A stretch of DNA of 64,000 bases, from the NCBI RefSeq assembly GCF_001553935.1, contig NZ_CP014232.1:868001-932000 (forward strand). The letters run 5' to 3'. The stretch is from Actinomyces oris. Its GTDB lineage: Bacteria; Actinomycetota; Actinomycetes; Actinomycetales; Actinomycetaceae. A program made the translations under genes and the position numbers. A model generated the notes under the pieces. The model did not search any database. It was given only the letters and a program-made list of their open reading frames with translations, and had not been told where the DNA came from. Each line of letters opens with the position of its first letter. The stretch's first letter is position 1. Shown piece by piece: positions 52,901 through 61,683 of this stretch.

Positions 52901-54389
52901 GGTTCTCTCCTGTACTTTCCAGGCCCCAGACGAGCTCGAGGGCCTGACGGTAGGCCTCCTCGCGGCCCTCCTGGCCGGCGCGGCGGGCCATGACGGTGGG
53001 CTGGTGGAGGAGGCGGGCGGCCAGGTGGTGCAGGGCCCGCTCGGCCTGCGCCAGGGGCACCATGGGCTCGCCGTCGATCTCGCTGGTGGCCTCGAAGCCG
53101 GGCTCGGCAGCGAGGTGATGGTGGGGGCAGGCCCCTGCGGCAGCGTCGGCGCTGTTGACACCGCTGACGCCGGTTCCGGCGCGCCCGTCGACGGCGGGAA
53201 CGGCCAGGGCGAGCCGGCGGGCGGGCTGGGGACGCAGGCGAGCGGCCTCCTCGGCGACGACGCGACCCACCTGGGCGCGCAGGGCGGTGATGAGGGGGTC
53301 CATGGCCCGGCCGGCCAGGGTGCGCTCGAAGTCAGCGGCCTCGGCCTCGACGATGGCGCGAGCGGCGGTCACCTGCTGGGCCTCGGCCTCGGGAACGGCG
53401 TCGCGCACGCGGGCCAGGTCGAGGTGGACGACGCCGGGTAGGGCACCGACGGCCTCATCGACGTCGCGGGTCAGGGCCAGGTCGAGGATGACGAGCGGCC
53501 GGCCGGCTCCCCCGGCCGAGCCGGCTCGCTCGGCGGCGACGGGGGCGACGATGTCGGCGGTGAGGATCGGCCCACCGGTGCCGCGGCAGGTGACCACGAG
53601 GTCGGCACGGCTCATGGCCCCACTCAGGGCGCCGGTGGGGACGGCGCGCAGGCCGTGGCCGATGGCGAAGGCCTCGGCGCGGTTGGAGGCGGAGTAGACG
53701 GCAATGTCGCTCAGGCCTCGGGCGCGCAGGTCGGCGACGGTGGCGCCGGCGTAGGAGCCGGTGCCGACGATGAGGGCGCGGCAGTCCTCCAGCGGCGGCA
53801 GGTGCGCTGCGGCCTGATCCACGCCGACGGCGACGACGCTGCGCCCCTGACCGGACAGCTCGGTCTCGTGGGCCACCCGGCGGGCGGTGGCCGAGGCGCG
53901 CTCGACGACCCGCACGAGCTCGGGGCTGAGCGTGCCCTCGGCGGCGGCGGTCTCGGCGGCGCGGCGGACCTGGCCGACGATCTGGGCCTCGCCGACCACC
54001 ATCGAGCTCAGGCCCGCGGCGATGGCGAGCATCTCCCTGCGGGCGGCCGCCCCGACCAGGTGGGTCAGCAGGAGTCCGCTCGCGGGGAGCCCGGCGCGCT
54101 CGGCCAGGAAGGCGGTGATGGTCTCCCCCAGGTCCGACGCCGCGGCCGACTGGCTCGCGTCCGCCGGAGAGAGGTCCGGGTGCAGGGCCGCCGGGCAGCC
54201 GGTGTCGGCCCAGGAGTCGGCATCGATGAGCAGGGTCAGGCGGTTGCAGGTAGACAGCACCAGGACCCCGCGTAGCGCGGGGACCGCTTCCAGGAGGTCC
54301 GGCCCCAGCCCCGGGGCGACCGCACCGAGCCGGGCAACGACGTCGAGGCCCGGCAGTCGATGGTCTGCGGAGAGAAGATGAGTAGTCAC
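52893..54389 (-). CDS. hemA: Glutamyl-tRNA reductase
   Basis: A 498-residue enzyme that reduces glutamyl-tRNA to glutamate-1-semialdehyde with NADPH, the first committed step. The catalytic Cys lies in LSTCNRLTLL. VGEAQIVGQVRRAAE, LIVGTGSYAGATVADL (NADPH) and a C-terminal dimerisation helix follow. The usual Glu after CNR is not kept. With GTG at 54389 the Cys is residue 48, as in characterised enzymes; ATG at 54461 adds 24 residues without family support. A Gly/Ala/His-rich insertion (CPHHHLAAEPG) lies in the C-terminal region. It overlaps hemH. Confidence 0.93.
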   Translation of the reverse strand: MTTHLLSADHRLPGLDVVARLGAVAPGLGPDLLEAVPALRGVLVLSTCNRLTLLIDADSWADTGCPAALHPDLSPADASQSAAASDLGETITAFLAERAGLPASGLLLTHLVGAAARREMLAIAAGLSSMVVGEAQIVGQVRRAAETAAAEGTLSPELVRVVERASATARRVAHETELSGQGRSVVAVGVDQAAAHLPPLEDCRALIVGTGSYAGATVADLRARGLSDIAVYSASNRAEAFAIGHGLRAVPTGALSGAMSRADLVVTCRGTGGPILTADIVAPVAAERAGSAGGAGRPLVILDLALTRDVDEAVGALPGVVHLDLARVRDAVPEAEAQQVTAARAIVEAEAADFERTLAGRAMDPLITALRAQVGRVVAEEAARLRPQPARRLALAVPAVDGRAGTGVSGVNSADAAAGACPHHHLAAEPGFEATSEIDGEPMVPLAQAERALHHLAARLLHQPTVMARRAGQEGREEAYRQALELVWGLESTGENHD

Positions 54390-54579
54390 AACGTGGGCTA
54401 TTGAAACATCACCGTGGGGAGCGGGCACAATAGCGGCGTGGCGACACACACCCGACGTCATGACAATGCGTCATCACCATATTTCTGACACCCTGTCAGG
54501 ACCCGACGGACGTCTGGAACGCCGCACCATTACGCGCAATAAACCCCCTCTGACCACTGCTGACAGGAGGCAGTCGGAT
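54390..54579. promoter_or_regulatory. Divergent hemA / hemE promoter region
   Basis: A short stretch of clearly lower GC between the two arms of the haem cluster. It contains several TGACA-type words and ends in AGGAGG, nine bases before the proposed hemE start. No operator could be named. Confidence 0.45.
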
Positions 54580-55947
54580 ATGTCTCACATTCAGTTCCCT
54601 TATCGCAGGGAAAGCACGCGGCGTCAGCATTCTTCGCCCGATAACGGCGATTTCGTCACCGGCAGTTCACACAATGATTCAATGACTTCCGAGCCGGCGG
54701 CGCAGGCTGCCGAGGCGGCGGGGCCTGCCGGGACCAGGACGGGACCGGCTCCGTCGCCGGCGCTCCTGGAGGCGCTGGCGGGGCGGAGGCCCGCGCGCAC
54801 ACCGGTGTGGTTCATGCGTCAGGCGGGACGGTCGCTGCCGGAGTACCGGGCGCTGCGGGCGCGCGCCGGCGTGCCGATGCTGGATGCCTGCCTGGATCCT
54901 GCGCTGGCGGCGGAGGTGACGCTGCAGCCGGTGCGGCGCCACGGCGTCGACGCCGCCGTCTTCTTCTCCGACATCATGGTGCCGCTGCGCCTGGTGGGTG
55001 TCGGGGTGCGGATCGAGGAGGGCGTCGGGCCGGTCCTCGACGCCCCGGTGCGCAGCGGTCGCGAGGTGGGCGAGCTGGTGGCCCGCCGCTTCGGTGACGG
55101 TCCCGACGCCGAGGGGGTCGGGGCGATCGAGGAGGCGGTGCGGCGCGTCGTCGTCGAGCTGGGCAGTCCGCAGGCGCCGGGCGTGCGCGAGGGGCTGAGC
55201 GAGCGGGCGCGCGCCGGGCTGGAGCACAGTGCCGGGTCGGCGGGGTGGACGCCGGTGCTCGCCTTCGGCGGGGCGCCCTTCACGCTGGCGGCCTACCTGG
55301 TGGAGGGCCGGCCCAGTCGCGACCACCTGGCGGCGCGCACGCTCATGCGCGCCGACCCCGACTCCTGGGACCGGCTCATGACCTGGTGCGCGCGCCTGAC
55401 CGGCGAGTTCATCGCCACCCAGGTGCGTGCCGGGGCGGCCGCGGCCCAGCTCTTCGACTCCTGGGCGGGCTCGCTGTCCCCGCGCGCCTACCGCGAGCGC
55501 GTGGCCCCCTACTCGGCGCTCGCGCTGGATGTCGCCCGCCAGGCCGTCTCCCCCACCACCGGTGAGAGCGCGCCGCTCATCCACTTCGGGACCGGGACCG
55601 CCCGACTGTTGGGGCTCATGCGGCAGGCGGGGGCCGACGCCGTCGGCGTAGACGAGCGCATCGAGCTGGGCGAGGCCATTGAGGCGCTGGCCGAGGCCGA
55701 CCCGCAGGCGGGGGCCTGCCCGGTCCAGGGCAACCTCGACCCGGCGCTGCTGGCGGCGCCATGGCCGATCCTGGCTGAGGAGCTCGACGCGGTGCTGGCC
55801 GCCGGGCGCGCGGCGCCGGGGCACGTGGTCAACCTGGGGCACGGGGTCCCGCCGGCCACCGACGCGAATGTCCTCTCCCGGATCGTGGCGCGGGTGCACG
55901 GCTCGGCCGACTGGGAGTCCGTGGCCCTGGCCGGGTGGGAGGCATGA
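54580..55947 (+). CDS. hemE: Uroporphyrinogen III decarboxylase
   Basis: A 455-residue protein as annotated, decarboxylating uroporphyrinogen III to coproporphyrinogen III. Core motifs are TPVWFMRQAGRSLPEYRA, AVFFSDIMVPL, FTLAAYLVEG, LFDSWAGSLSP and HFGTGTARLL. The N-terminal 90 residues are not conserved. ATG at 54580 has AGGAGG nine bases upstream, but the first 100 bases are GC-poor, so translation could begin at ATG 54682, which lacks a ribosome site. It overlaps hemY by four bases and begins the plus-strand haem operon. Confidence 0.92.
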   Translation: MSHIQFPYRRESTRRQHSSPDNGDFVTGSSHNDSMTSEPAAQAAEAAGPAGTRTGPAPSPALLEALAGRRPARTPVWFMRQAGRSLPEYRALRARAGVPMLDACLDPALAAEVTLQPVRRHGVDAAVFFSDIMVPLRLVGVGVRIEEGVGPVLDAPVRSGREVGELVARRFGDGPDAEGVGAIEEAVRRVVVELGSPQAPGVREGLSERARAGLEHSAGSAGWTPVLAFGGAPFTLAAYLVEGRPSRDHLAARTLMRADPDSWDRLMTWCARLTGEFIATQVRAGAAAAQLFDSWAGSLSPRAYRERVAPYSALALDVARQAVSPTTGESAPLIHFGTGTARLLGLMRQAGADAVGVDERIELGEAIEALAEADPQAGACPVQGNLDPALLAAPWPILAEELDAVLAAGRAAPGHVVNLGHGVPPATDANVLSRIVARVHGSADWESVALAGWEA

Positions 55948-57629
55948 GCGGGGAGGCCGTCGAGGAGCGACGGTGGGATGCGCTCGTCATCGGCGGCGGG
56001 ATCGCGGGACTGACAGCCGCCTGGGACCTGGTGCGGGCCGGGCTGCGGCCGCTGCTCATTGAGGCGCGCGGCTACACCGGCGGGCTCGTCGCGGCCGGGC
56101 CGATCGGCGGAGCGCGGATGGACCTGGGTGCCGAGGGCTTCGTCGTGCGCGGCCAGGCGGCCACCTCCATGCTCGCCGAGTTGGGGCTGCGCACCGCCGC
56201 CCCGCACGGCCGGCCCCGCCTCTTCCTGCCGCCCCTCGCGCCGGGCACCGGCGGCGAGCCGCCCCGGTGGGGGCTGCACCGATTTCCTGACCACGCCTAC
56301 CTGGGGATCCCGGCGGACCCACTGGCTCCCGACGTCGTCGCCATCATCGGGCAGGAGGCCGCGCGCCGGGCCGCGCAGGACGCCGACCTGCCCGGCACCG
56401 TGGGCACCGGCCCTGAGGATCCGGCCGACCTGGCCTCCTTCATCACCGCGCGGATGGGGGCCGGAGTCCTGGAGCGCCTCGTGCGGCCCATCGTCGCGGG
56501 CATCCACTCGGCCGACCCGGCGGACCTGGCAGCCGATGTCGTCATGCCCGGGCTGCGGCGGGCCACGACGGAGCTGGGGTCGCTCAGTGCCGCTGTGGCG
56601 GCGGTGCTGGAGCGGCGTCGGGCCCGTCAGGACGGGGCTGGCGGACGGAGCGTGGACGCGGCCGTCGAGGGTGGGCTGTTCCAGCTCACCGACGCGCTGC
56701 GCGAGGCCATCGAGGCCGGCGGAGGGAGCGTGCGCACCCGCACCGGTGCCCAGTGGCTGCGGCCCGGCGGCGGCCAGGACTGCGCGGACGGGGAGGCGCC
56801 GGCCGCCTGGCGGGTGGGGATCGCCCCGACGCGCCGGGGCCCGACGCCGTCGGACGAGCCGGTGCCCGATGGTGCGCAGGAGGTCGTGGCCACCGACCAC
56901 GTCATCCTGGCCTGCTCGGCGGGGGCCGCGCTGCGGCTGCTGCGGGGGATTCCCGGCCTGCCCGCGAGCGCGACAGAGCTGACCGTGCCGGTGGGGGCGC
57001 CGATCGCCCGCTTCACGCTGGTGGCCCGGGCTCCGGAGCTCAGTGATGAGCCGGTGGGCTCGGGGCTGCTCGTGGCTCCCGCCGGCGTTGCTGAACCCGC
57101 TGAACTCACCGGCCCGGCTGGGCCCGACGCTGCGGCGTCGTCGGCCGGCACCGGGGCCTCTGACCTGGTCTCTGACGGGATGGTTCCCAGTGGAGGGTCT
57201 GCGAGCCCGACGGCCTGCCCGGTGCAGGCCAAGGCGTTGTCGCACCTGAGTGCCAAGTGGCCGTGGGTCGGTGCCGAGCTGCGGGCGCTGCACGGCCCGG
57301 ACGTCCACGCGCTGCGACTGTCGTACGGTCGGCCCGGGCAGCCGCGCCCGCAGGTAGATCTGCAGGTGGCGCTCGATGACGTGGCGGCCCTGACGGGGGT
57401 GCGGATCGAGCAGGAGGCGGTCATCGACCACATGCTGGTGCGCTGGGATGGGACGCTGCCGCCGGTGACGCCCGTCTACCGGGAGCGCACGAGGCGCCTG
57501 GAGGAGCAGCTGGCGCCGGTGACGGGACTGGAAGTCACCGGGGCATGGGTGGCGGGGACCGGGATCGCGGCCGTCGTCGAGCACGCCCGCGACGCGGTCG
57601 GGCGCCTGGCGGGCTCCCATGGCGGGTGA
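55944..57629 (+). CDS. hemY: Coproporphyrinogen/protoporphyrinogen III oxidase (HemY/CgoX)
   Basis: A 561-residue FAD enzyme. The dinucleotide motif VIGGGIAGLTAAWDLVRAG lies at residues 12-30, then GGLVAAGPIGGARMDLGAEG; the C-terminal V-E-H segment (TGIAAVVEHARDAV) matches the flavin-binding end of the family. With HemQ and an actinobacterial ferrochelatase present, the natural substrate is coproporphyrinogen III. Several Gly/Pro/Ala-rich insertions (for example near residues 380-430) lengthen it beyond the usual 450-480. ATG at 55944 overlaps the hemE stop and has GGGAGG in front. Confidence 0.92.
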   Translation: MSGEAVEERRWDALVIGGGIAGLTAAWDLVRAGLRPLLIEARGYTGGLVAAGPIGGARMDLGAEGFVVRGQAATSMLAELGLRTAAPHGRPRLFLPPLAPGTGGEPPRWGLHRFPDHAYLGIPADPLAPDVVAIIGQEAARRAAQDADLPGTVGTGPEDPADLASFITARMGAGVLERLVRPIVAGIHSADPADLAADVVMPGLRRATTELGSLSAAVAAVLERRRARQDGAGGRSVDAAVEGGLFQLTDALREAIEAGGGSVRTRTGAQWLRPGGGQDCADGEAPAAWRVGIAPTRRGPTPSDEPVPDGAQEVVATDHVILACSAGAALRLLRGIPGLPASATELTVPVGAPIARFTLVARAPELSDEPVGSGLLVAPAGVAEPAELTGPAGPDAAASSAGTGASDLVSDGMVPSGGSASPTACPVQAKALSHLSAKWPWVGAELRALHGPDVHALRLSYGRPGQPRPQVDLQVALDDVAALTGVRIEQEAVIDHMLVRWDGTLPPVTPVYRERTRRLEEQLAPVTGLEVTGAWVAGTGIAAVVEHARDAVGRLAGSHGG

Positions 57630-57660
57630 AGCGCCGCGCCAGGACGGGGGCGGGCGGCGC

Positions 57661-57723
57661 GTTCGTATATTAGGTCGCGAGTTCGTACTTCCAAGGTACG
57701 AAGGCGAGCCCTACGGTACGAAC
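57661..57723 (+). promoter_or_regulatory. Cluster of four GTTCGTAC-type half sites upstream of hemC
   Basis: GTTCGTA at 57661 and GTTCGTAC at 57681 point one way; GTACGAA at 57696 and GTACGAAC at 57716 point the other. GTTCGTAC and GTACGAAC are exact complements. The 62-bp array lies 36 bases before hemC and has the look of a repressor or activator operator within the operon. Confidence 0.6.
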
Positions 57724-57758
57724 GCGACGATTGAGAACTGCGCACGAGGAGGGGATGC

Positions 57759-59054
57759 ATGACCACGACGGGGACGGGCTCCCAGCGGCTTCGCCTGGGC
57801 ACGCGCGGCTCGCGCCTGGCGCTGACCCAGTCCGGGCAGGTCGCTGAGGCACTGATGGCGGCCGGCGGGGGCGGTGCGGCCGCCGCGGCCGGCAAGGCCA
57901 GCGAGGGTTCCGGCGGCCTGGGCATCGACCTGGTCACCGTGCGCACGGATGGCGACGGCGACCGCACTCCCCTGCGGCAGCTCGGCGGGGTGGGGGTCTT
58001 CGCGGCCCGGCTGCGTCACGCGCTCCTGGACGGTGAGGTGGACCTGGTGGTCCACTCCTTCAAGGACCTGCCCACGCAGCCGGTCGAGGGTCTGGAAGTC
58101 ATCTGCGTGCCGCCGCGCGAGGACCCGCGCGACGCCCTGTGCGCCCGCGACAGCCTGACCCTGGCCGACCTGCCCGAGGGGGCCCGCGTGGGCACCGGCT
58201 CACCCCGCAGGGCCGCCCAGCTGCTGGCGGCCCGCCCCGACCTGGAGGTGGTGGACCTGCGCGGCAACGTGCCCACGCGCCTGGCACGGGTGCGGGGGCT
58301 GGAGGTGGTCGGCGTCGGCACCGATGAGCCGGTGGCGCCGAGCCGAGCCGATGCCGCCGGCGACCTGGACGCGGTGGTCCTGGCCCTGTCGGGGCTACGG
58401 CGTCTGGGGCTGGAGCACTGTGCGAGCGAGGTGCTGGACCTGGAGACGATGCTGCCCGCACCGGCACAAGGGGCCCTGGCCGTGGAGGCGCGAACCGGCG
58501 AGGACTCCGTGGAGCTGGCCCGGGCGGTGGCGGCGCTCGACGACGAGCCCACGCGCCTGGCGGTGACGGCCGAGCGGGCGCTCATGGCCCGGCTCGGGGC
58601 CGGCTGCGCGGCGCCGGTGGGGGCCTGGGCGCACCTGCGGGGCGGCGATCAAGAGCAGCGGGAGGAGCACTCCGAACACGGAACCGGGTGGAACGAGGGC
58701 TTCCGCGACGATGACACCGCCGTGACCGGGGGTAAGCAAGGGGCTGGGGCCGCGAACGGCGATCCGCGGCCAGTCGGGGTCTCCGAGGTAGGACCGCACG
58801 ATTCAGCGGCCTCGCGCCGCTCGCCGCGAGTGCTCGTGCTGCGAGCAGTGGTCACCTCGCTCGATGGCGGCCAGGAGGTCGGCTGCGAGCTAAGTACTGA
58901 GCTGCCCGAGGCCTCTGGGGTGCCAGGGGCCCCCGGGGACACGGCGGCGGTTCGGGCGGCCGAGGCACTGGGGGTCAGGGCGGCCGAGGTCCTTCTGGAG
59001 GACGGCGCCGACCAGATCGTCGACCTGCACGCCAACAAGCCCCGGCGGGACTGA
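57759..59054 (+). CDS. hemC: Hydroxymethylbilane synthase (porphobilinogen deaminase)
   Basis: A 431-residue enzyme that joins four porphobilinogens. Motifs are RLGTRGSRLALTQSGQVAEA, DLVVHSFKDLPTQ, VGTGSPRRAAQLL and LRGNVPTRLARV. The cofactor-carrying Cys is in LGAGCAAPVGAWA near residue 284. A hydrophilic insertion of about 60 residues follows it, longer than in most homologues. The ATG has GAGGAGGGG upstream. It starts 130 bases after hemY and may have its own regulated promoter. hemD follows four bases after its stop. Confidence 0.95.
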   Translation: MTTTGTGSQRLRLGTRGSRLALTQSGQVAEALMAAGGGGAAAAAGKASEGSGGLGIDLVTVRTDGDGDRTPLRQLGGVGVFAARLRHALLDGEVDLVVHSFKDLPTQPVEGLEVICVPPREDPRDALCARDSLTLADLPEGARVGTGSPRRAAQLLAARPDLEVVDLRGNVPTRLARVRGLEVVGVGTDEPVAPSRADAAGDLDAVVLALSGLRRLGLEHCASEVLDLETMLPAPAQGALAVEARTGEDSVELARAVAALDDEPTRLAVTAERALMARLGAGCAAPVGAWAHLRGGDQEQREEHSEHGTGWNEGFRDDDTAVTGGKQGAGAANGDPRPVGVSEVGPHDSAASRRSPRVLVLRAVVTSLDGGQEVGCELSTELPEASGVPGAPGDTAAVRAAEALGVRAAEVLLEDGADQIVDLHANKPRRD

Positions 59055-59058
59055 GGCC

Positions 59059-60240
59059 ATGGCGCAGTCCACCTCACGCAACGACTCGGCCGGGGGCCAG
59101 CCGGGCCTGCCCCGGGAGGGCAGCGAGGCGCCCCTGTCGGGGCGGGCGGTTCTGCTGCCGCGCCTCAAGGAGCGCGACCGTATCGCCTCGGCGCTGGAGC
59201 GGGCCGGGGCGAGGGTGCTGCGCGCCGCCGTGACACGGACGGTTCCGGGTGAGGCGGCGGCGCTGGAGGCGACGGCGCGCAGGATCGTGGCGGGCGAAGC
59301 GGCCTGGCTGGTGCTCACCTCGGCCCGAACCGTGGAGGCGCTGGCGCCGTACCTGCTTGCGGAAGCCGCCTCGGCGACCGGAGACCAGGCCTTCCATCAG
59401 GAAGCCGGCACGTCCGGCCCCCACGACGGCTCCGTGCCTCCCCACACCCCAATCACCCCACCGGGACAGCACCAACCACGCTCAAGCATCCCGCCGATGC
59501 GGGTGGCTGTCGTCGGTCCGGCAACAGCACATGCGTGGACCAAGTTCACCGGGACCGCCCCCGACCTGGTGGCCCGAGGATCGGCCGCCGCCCTCCTGAA
59601 GGAGCCCGCGTTCGCCGGAAGCCCAGCAACCGGAGACCACGCGCCCTACCAGGAACCCGACATTCCCAACACCCACCACGGCACCCCGCCACCCCACGCC
59701 CCAGCACGAATCCCGGAATCGAAGACGGCCCCTCGAGGCCTTCCCGGGGGTGTCACCGGCCCGCATGACTCCAGCTGGAGGGCTCATGCCTCGGACGATT
59801 CTCCCGCTCGGCTTCGAACCGCTCCGGAGGCGGCACGGCGCGTGCTGCTGCCGGCCTCGGCTCTGGCCGACCCGGCACTGGCGGACGGCCTGCGTCGAGC
59901 GGGCTGGGAGGTGGAGCAGGTGGCCGCCTACACGACCGTCACGGCTGACGCCTGCAACCTGCCCCCGGACCTGGAGCACAGGTGGGCCACTGGCGGTGTG
60001 GACGCGGTCGTGCTCACCGCCCCGTCCACGACGCGGGCCGTCCTGGAGCTGCTCGGCCCACCGCCGCAGGGAACCGGGCTGGTGGCCATTGGCGCCACCA
60101 CGGCGGCGGCCACCCGCAAACTCGGTCTGACGGTTGCTGCCGTCGCCCCCTCCCCCACGCCCGAGGGGGTCCTCCAGGCCACCATCGACGCCATCCGGGC
60201 CACCGCGGGCCCCACCCCTCCCCCTCAGGAGCCACCGTGA
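59059..60240 (+). CDS. hemD: Uroporphyrinogen III synthase with an internal repeated insertion
   Basis: A 393-residue HemD, well above the usual 250-270. The fold is recognised from ALSGRAVLLPRLKERDRIAS, AAWLVLTSARTVEAL, VGPATAHAW, LPASALADPALADGLRRAGW and VVLTAPSTTRAVLELLG. Two related segments of about 30 residues interrupt it: GDQAFHQEAGTSGPHDGS and GDHAPYQEPDIPNTHHGT, each followed by Pro/His-rich sequence. They are imperfect in-frame copies of one DNA unit (about 59378-59465 and 59629-59716). The enzyme closes and inverts ring D. Position between hemC and hemB supports the call. Confidence 0.9.
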   Translation: MAQSTSRNDSAGGQPGLPREGSEAPLSGRAVLLPRLKERDRIASALERAGARVLRAAVTRTVPGEAAALEATARRIVAGEAAWLVLTSARTVEALAPYLLAEAASATGDQAFHQEAGTSGPHDGSVPPHTPITPPGQHQPRSSIPPMRVAVVGPATAHAWTKFTGTAPDLVARGSAAALLKEPAFAGSPATGDHAPYQEPDIPNTHHGTPPPHAPARIPESKTAPRGLPGGVTGPHDSSWRAHASDDSPARLRTAPEAARRVLLPASALADPALADGLRRAGWEVEQVAAYTTVTADACNLPPDLEHRWATGGVDAVVLTAPSTTRAVLELLGPPPQGTGLVAIGATTAAATRKLGLTVAAVAPSPTPEGVLQATIDAIRATAGPTPPPQEPP

Positions 60241-60259
60241 TGGCCTCGCACCGGCAAAA

Positions 60260-60405
60260 GTGTCACGATTGGCGACTTTTCATCGCCGCCACTGCCCCCA
60301 GCGCACCTACCTCTCAGGTATTCGCCCAGGTCAGAGCCGGATACTCCGATGAGTTCAGCAGCCGCCACCCCCGCTCGGCACACTAAAAGTCGCCAACCGT
60401 GACAC
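60260..60405. repeat. 146-bp element with 21-base inverted termini
   Basis: The termini at 60260-60280 and 60385-60405 (starting GTGTCACG, ending CGACTTTT) match in inverted orientation at 20 of 21 positions. The middle has no coding frame. It lies between hemD and hemB. It is similar in shape, not sequence, to the element at 29365-29485. Confidence 0.7.
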
Positions 60406-60525
60406 AAAACCACCCCGCAGCCTCTGAACCCAACACGAGCGTCCCCCGTGTAAACCTCCTCAGACCCACCCGATCCACACAATCCCAGTCATTCCACCAC
60501 TTTGGACGACCACCAGGAGCACCTC

Positions 60526-61575
60526 ATGACTGACGCCCTCCGACCGGCCGCCGACTTCCTGTCGCGCCGCTCCGTCCCCGACCCACAGGCCCCCACGGTC
60601 CGCCCCCGGCGCCTGCGCACTACCCCGGCGATGCGGCGCCTGGCGCGCGAGCATGTCGTGGACCCGGCTGCCCTCATCCTGCCGGTGTTCGTACGCGAGG
60701 ACATCGACACCCCCCGCCCCGTGGAGGCGATGCCGGGCGTCGTCCAGCACACGCTGGACTCACTGCGTCGCGAGGCCGCCGCCTGCGCCGAGGCCGGCAT
60801 CGGCGCCATCGACCTGTTCGGTGTTCCCGCCACCCGCGACGAGGCCGGCACGGCGGCCTGGGCCGAGGACGGCATCCTCAACCGCGGGATCGCGGCCGTG
60901 CGCGCGGAGGTCGGGGACGAGGTCGTCGTGTGCGCGGACACCTGCCTGGACGAGTTCACCAGCCACGGCCACTGCGGCCTCATCCGCCCCGACGGCCCGC
61001 GCGCCGGCGAGGTCGACAACGACGCCACCCTGGCCACCTACCAAGCCATGGCCGTCTCCCAGGCGGAGGCCGGGGCGCACATGGTCTCACCCTCGGGAAT
61101 GATGGACGGGCAGGTCGCCGCGATCCGCGCCGCCCTGGACGCCACCGGCCACGATGACGTCGCGATCCTGGCCTACTCGGCGAAGTACGCCTCGGCCTAC
61201 TTCGGGCCGTTCCGGGAGGCCGTGGGCTCCACGCTCACCGGGGACCGGCGCGCCTACCAGCAGGATCCGGCCAACCGCCGCGAGGGCATGCGCGAGGTGA
61301 TGCTCGACGTCGCCGAGGGGGCGGACATCGTTATGGTCAAGCCGGCCGGCCCCTACCTGGACGTGCTGGCCGACGTCGCCGCCGCCTCCCCGGTGCCGGT
61401 GGCCGCCTACCAGGTCAGCGGCGAGTACGCGATGGTGGAGGCGGCCGCGCAGCGCGGGTGGATCGACCGCGAGCGCGTCATCGCCGAGTCGGTGCTGGGC
61501 ATCGTGCGGGCGGGCGCCGACATGGTTCTGACCTACTGGGCCCGGGAGATCGCCGAGAACTCGGCCCTGCACTGA
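60526..61575 (+). CDS. hemB: Porphobilinogen synthase (delta-aminolevulinate dehydratase)
   Basis: A 349-residue enzyme that condenses two aminolevulinates. Active-site lysines lie in LAYSAKYASAYFGPF and VMVKPAGPYLD. The metal/regulatory region reads VVVCADTCLDEFTSHGHCG, with Cys residues of the zinc-type site, and SPSGMMDGQV follows. ATG at 60526 has AGGAGC eight bases upstream. An inverted-terminus element separates it from hemD, so it may have its own promoter. Confidence 0.96.
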   Translation: MTDALRPAADFLSRRSVPDPQAPTVRPRRLRTTPAMRRLAREHVVDPAALILPVFVREDIDTPRPVEAMPGVVQHTLDSLRREAAACAEAGIGAIDLFGVPATRDEAGTAAWAEDGILNRGIAAVRAEVGDEVVVCADTCLDEFTSHGHCGLIRPDGPRAGEVDNDATLATYQAMAVSQAEAGAHMVSPSGMMDGQVAAIRAALDATGHDDVAILAYSAKYASAYFGPFREAVGSTLTGDRRAYQQDPANRREGMREVMLDVAEGADIVMVKPAGPYLDVLADVAAASPVPVAAYQVSGEYAMVEAAAQRGWIDRERVIAESVLGIVRAGADMVLTYWAREIAENSALH

Positions 61576-61683
61576 TACAAGAGCCACGGAGGGCAGGATC
61601 GTTCCGGTAGGTTGGGAATCAGTTCCGCCCGGTACGGCTCACCGGCCCGAACCGGCCCTGACCAGTTCATCGACAGGATCACC

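Noticed and set aside
51461..53161. A longer hemH starting at 53161
   Set aside because: The extra 87 codons overlap hemA and read as low complexity; ATG 52900 has a proper ribosome site.
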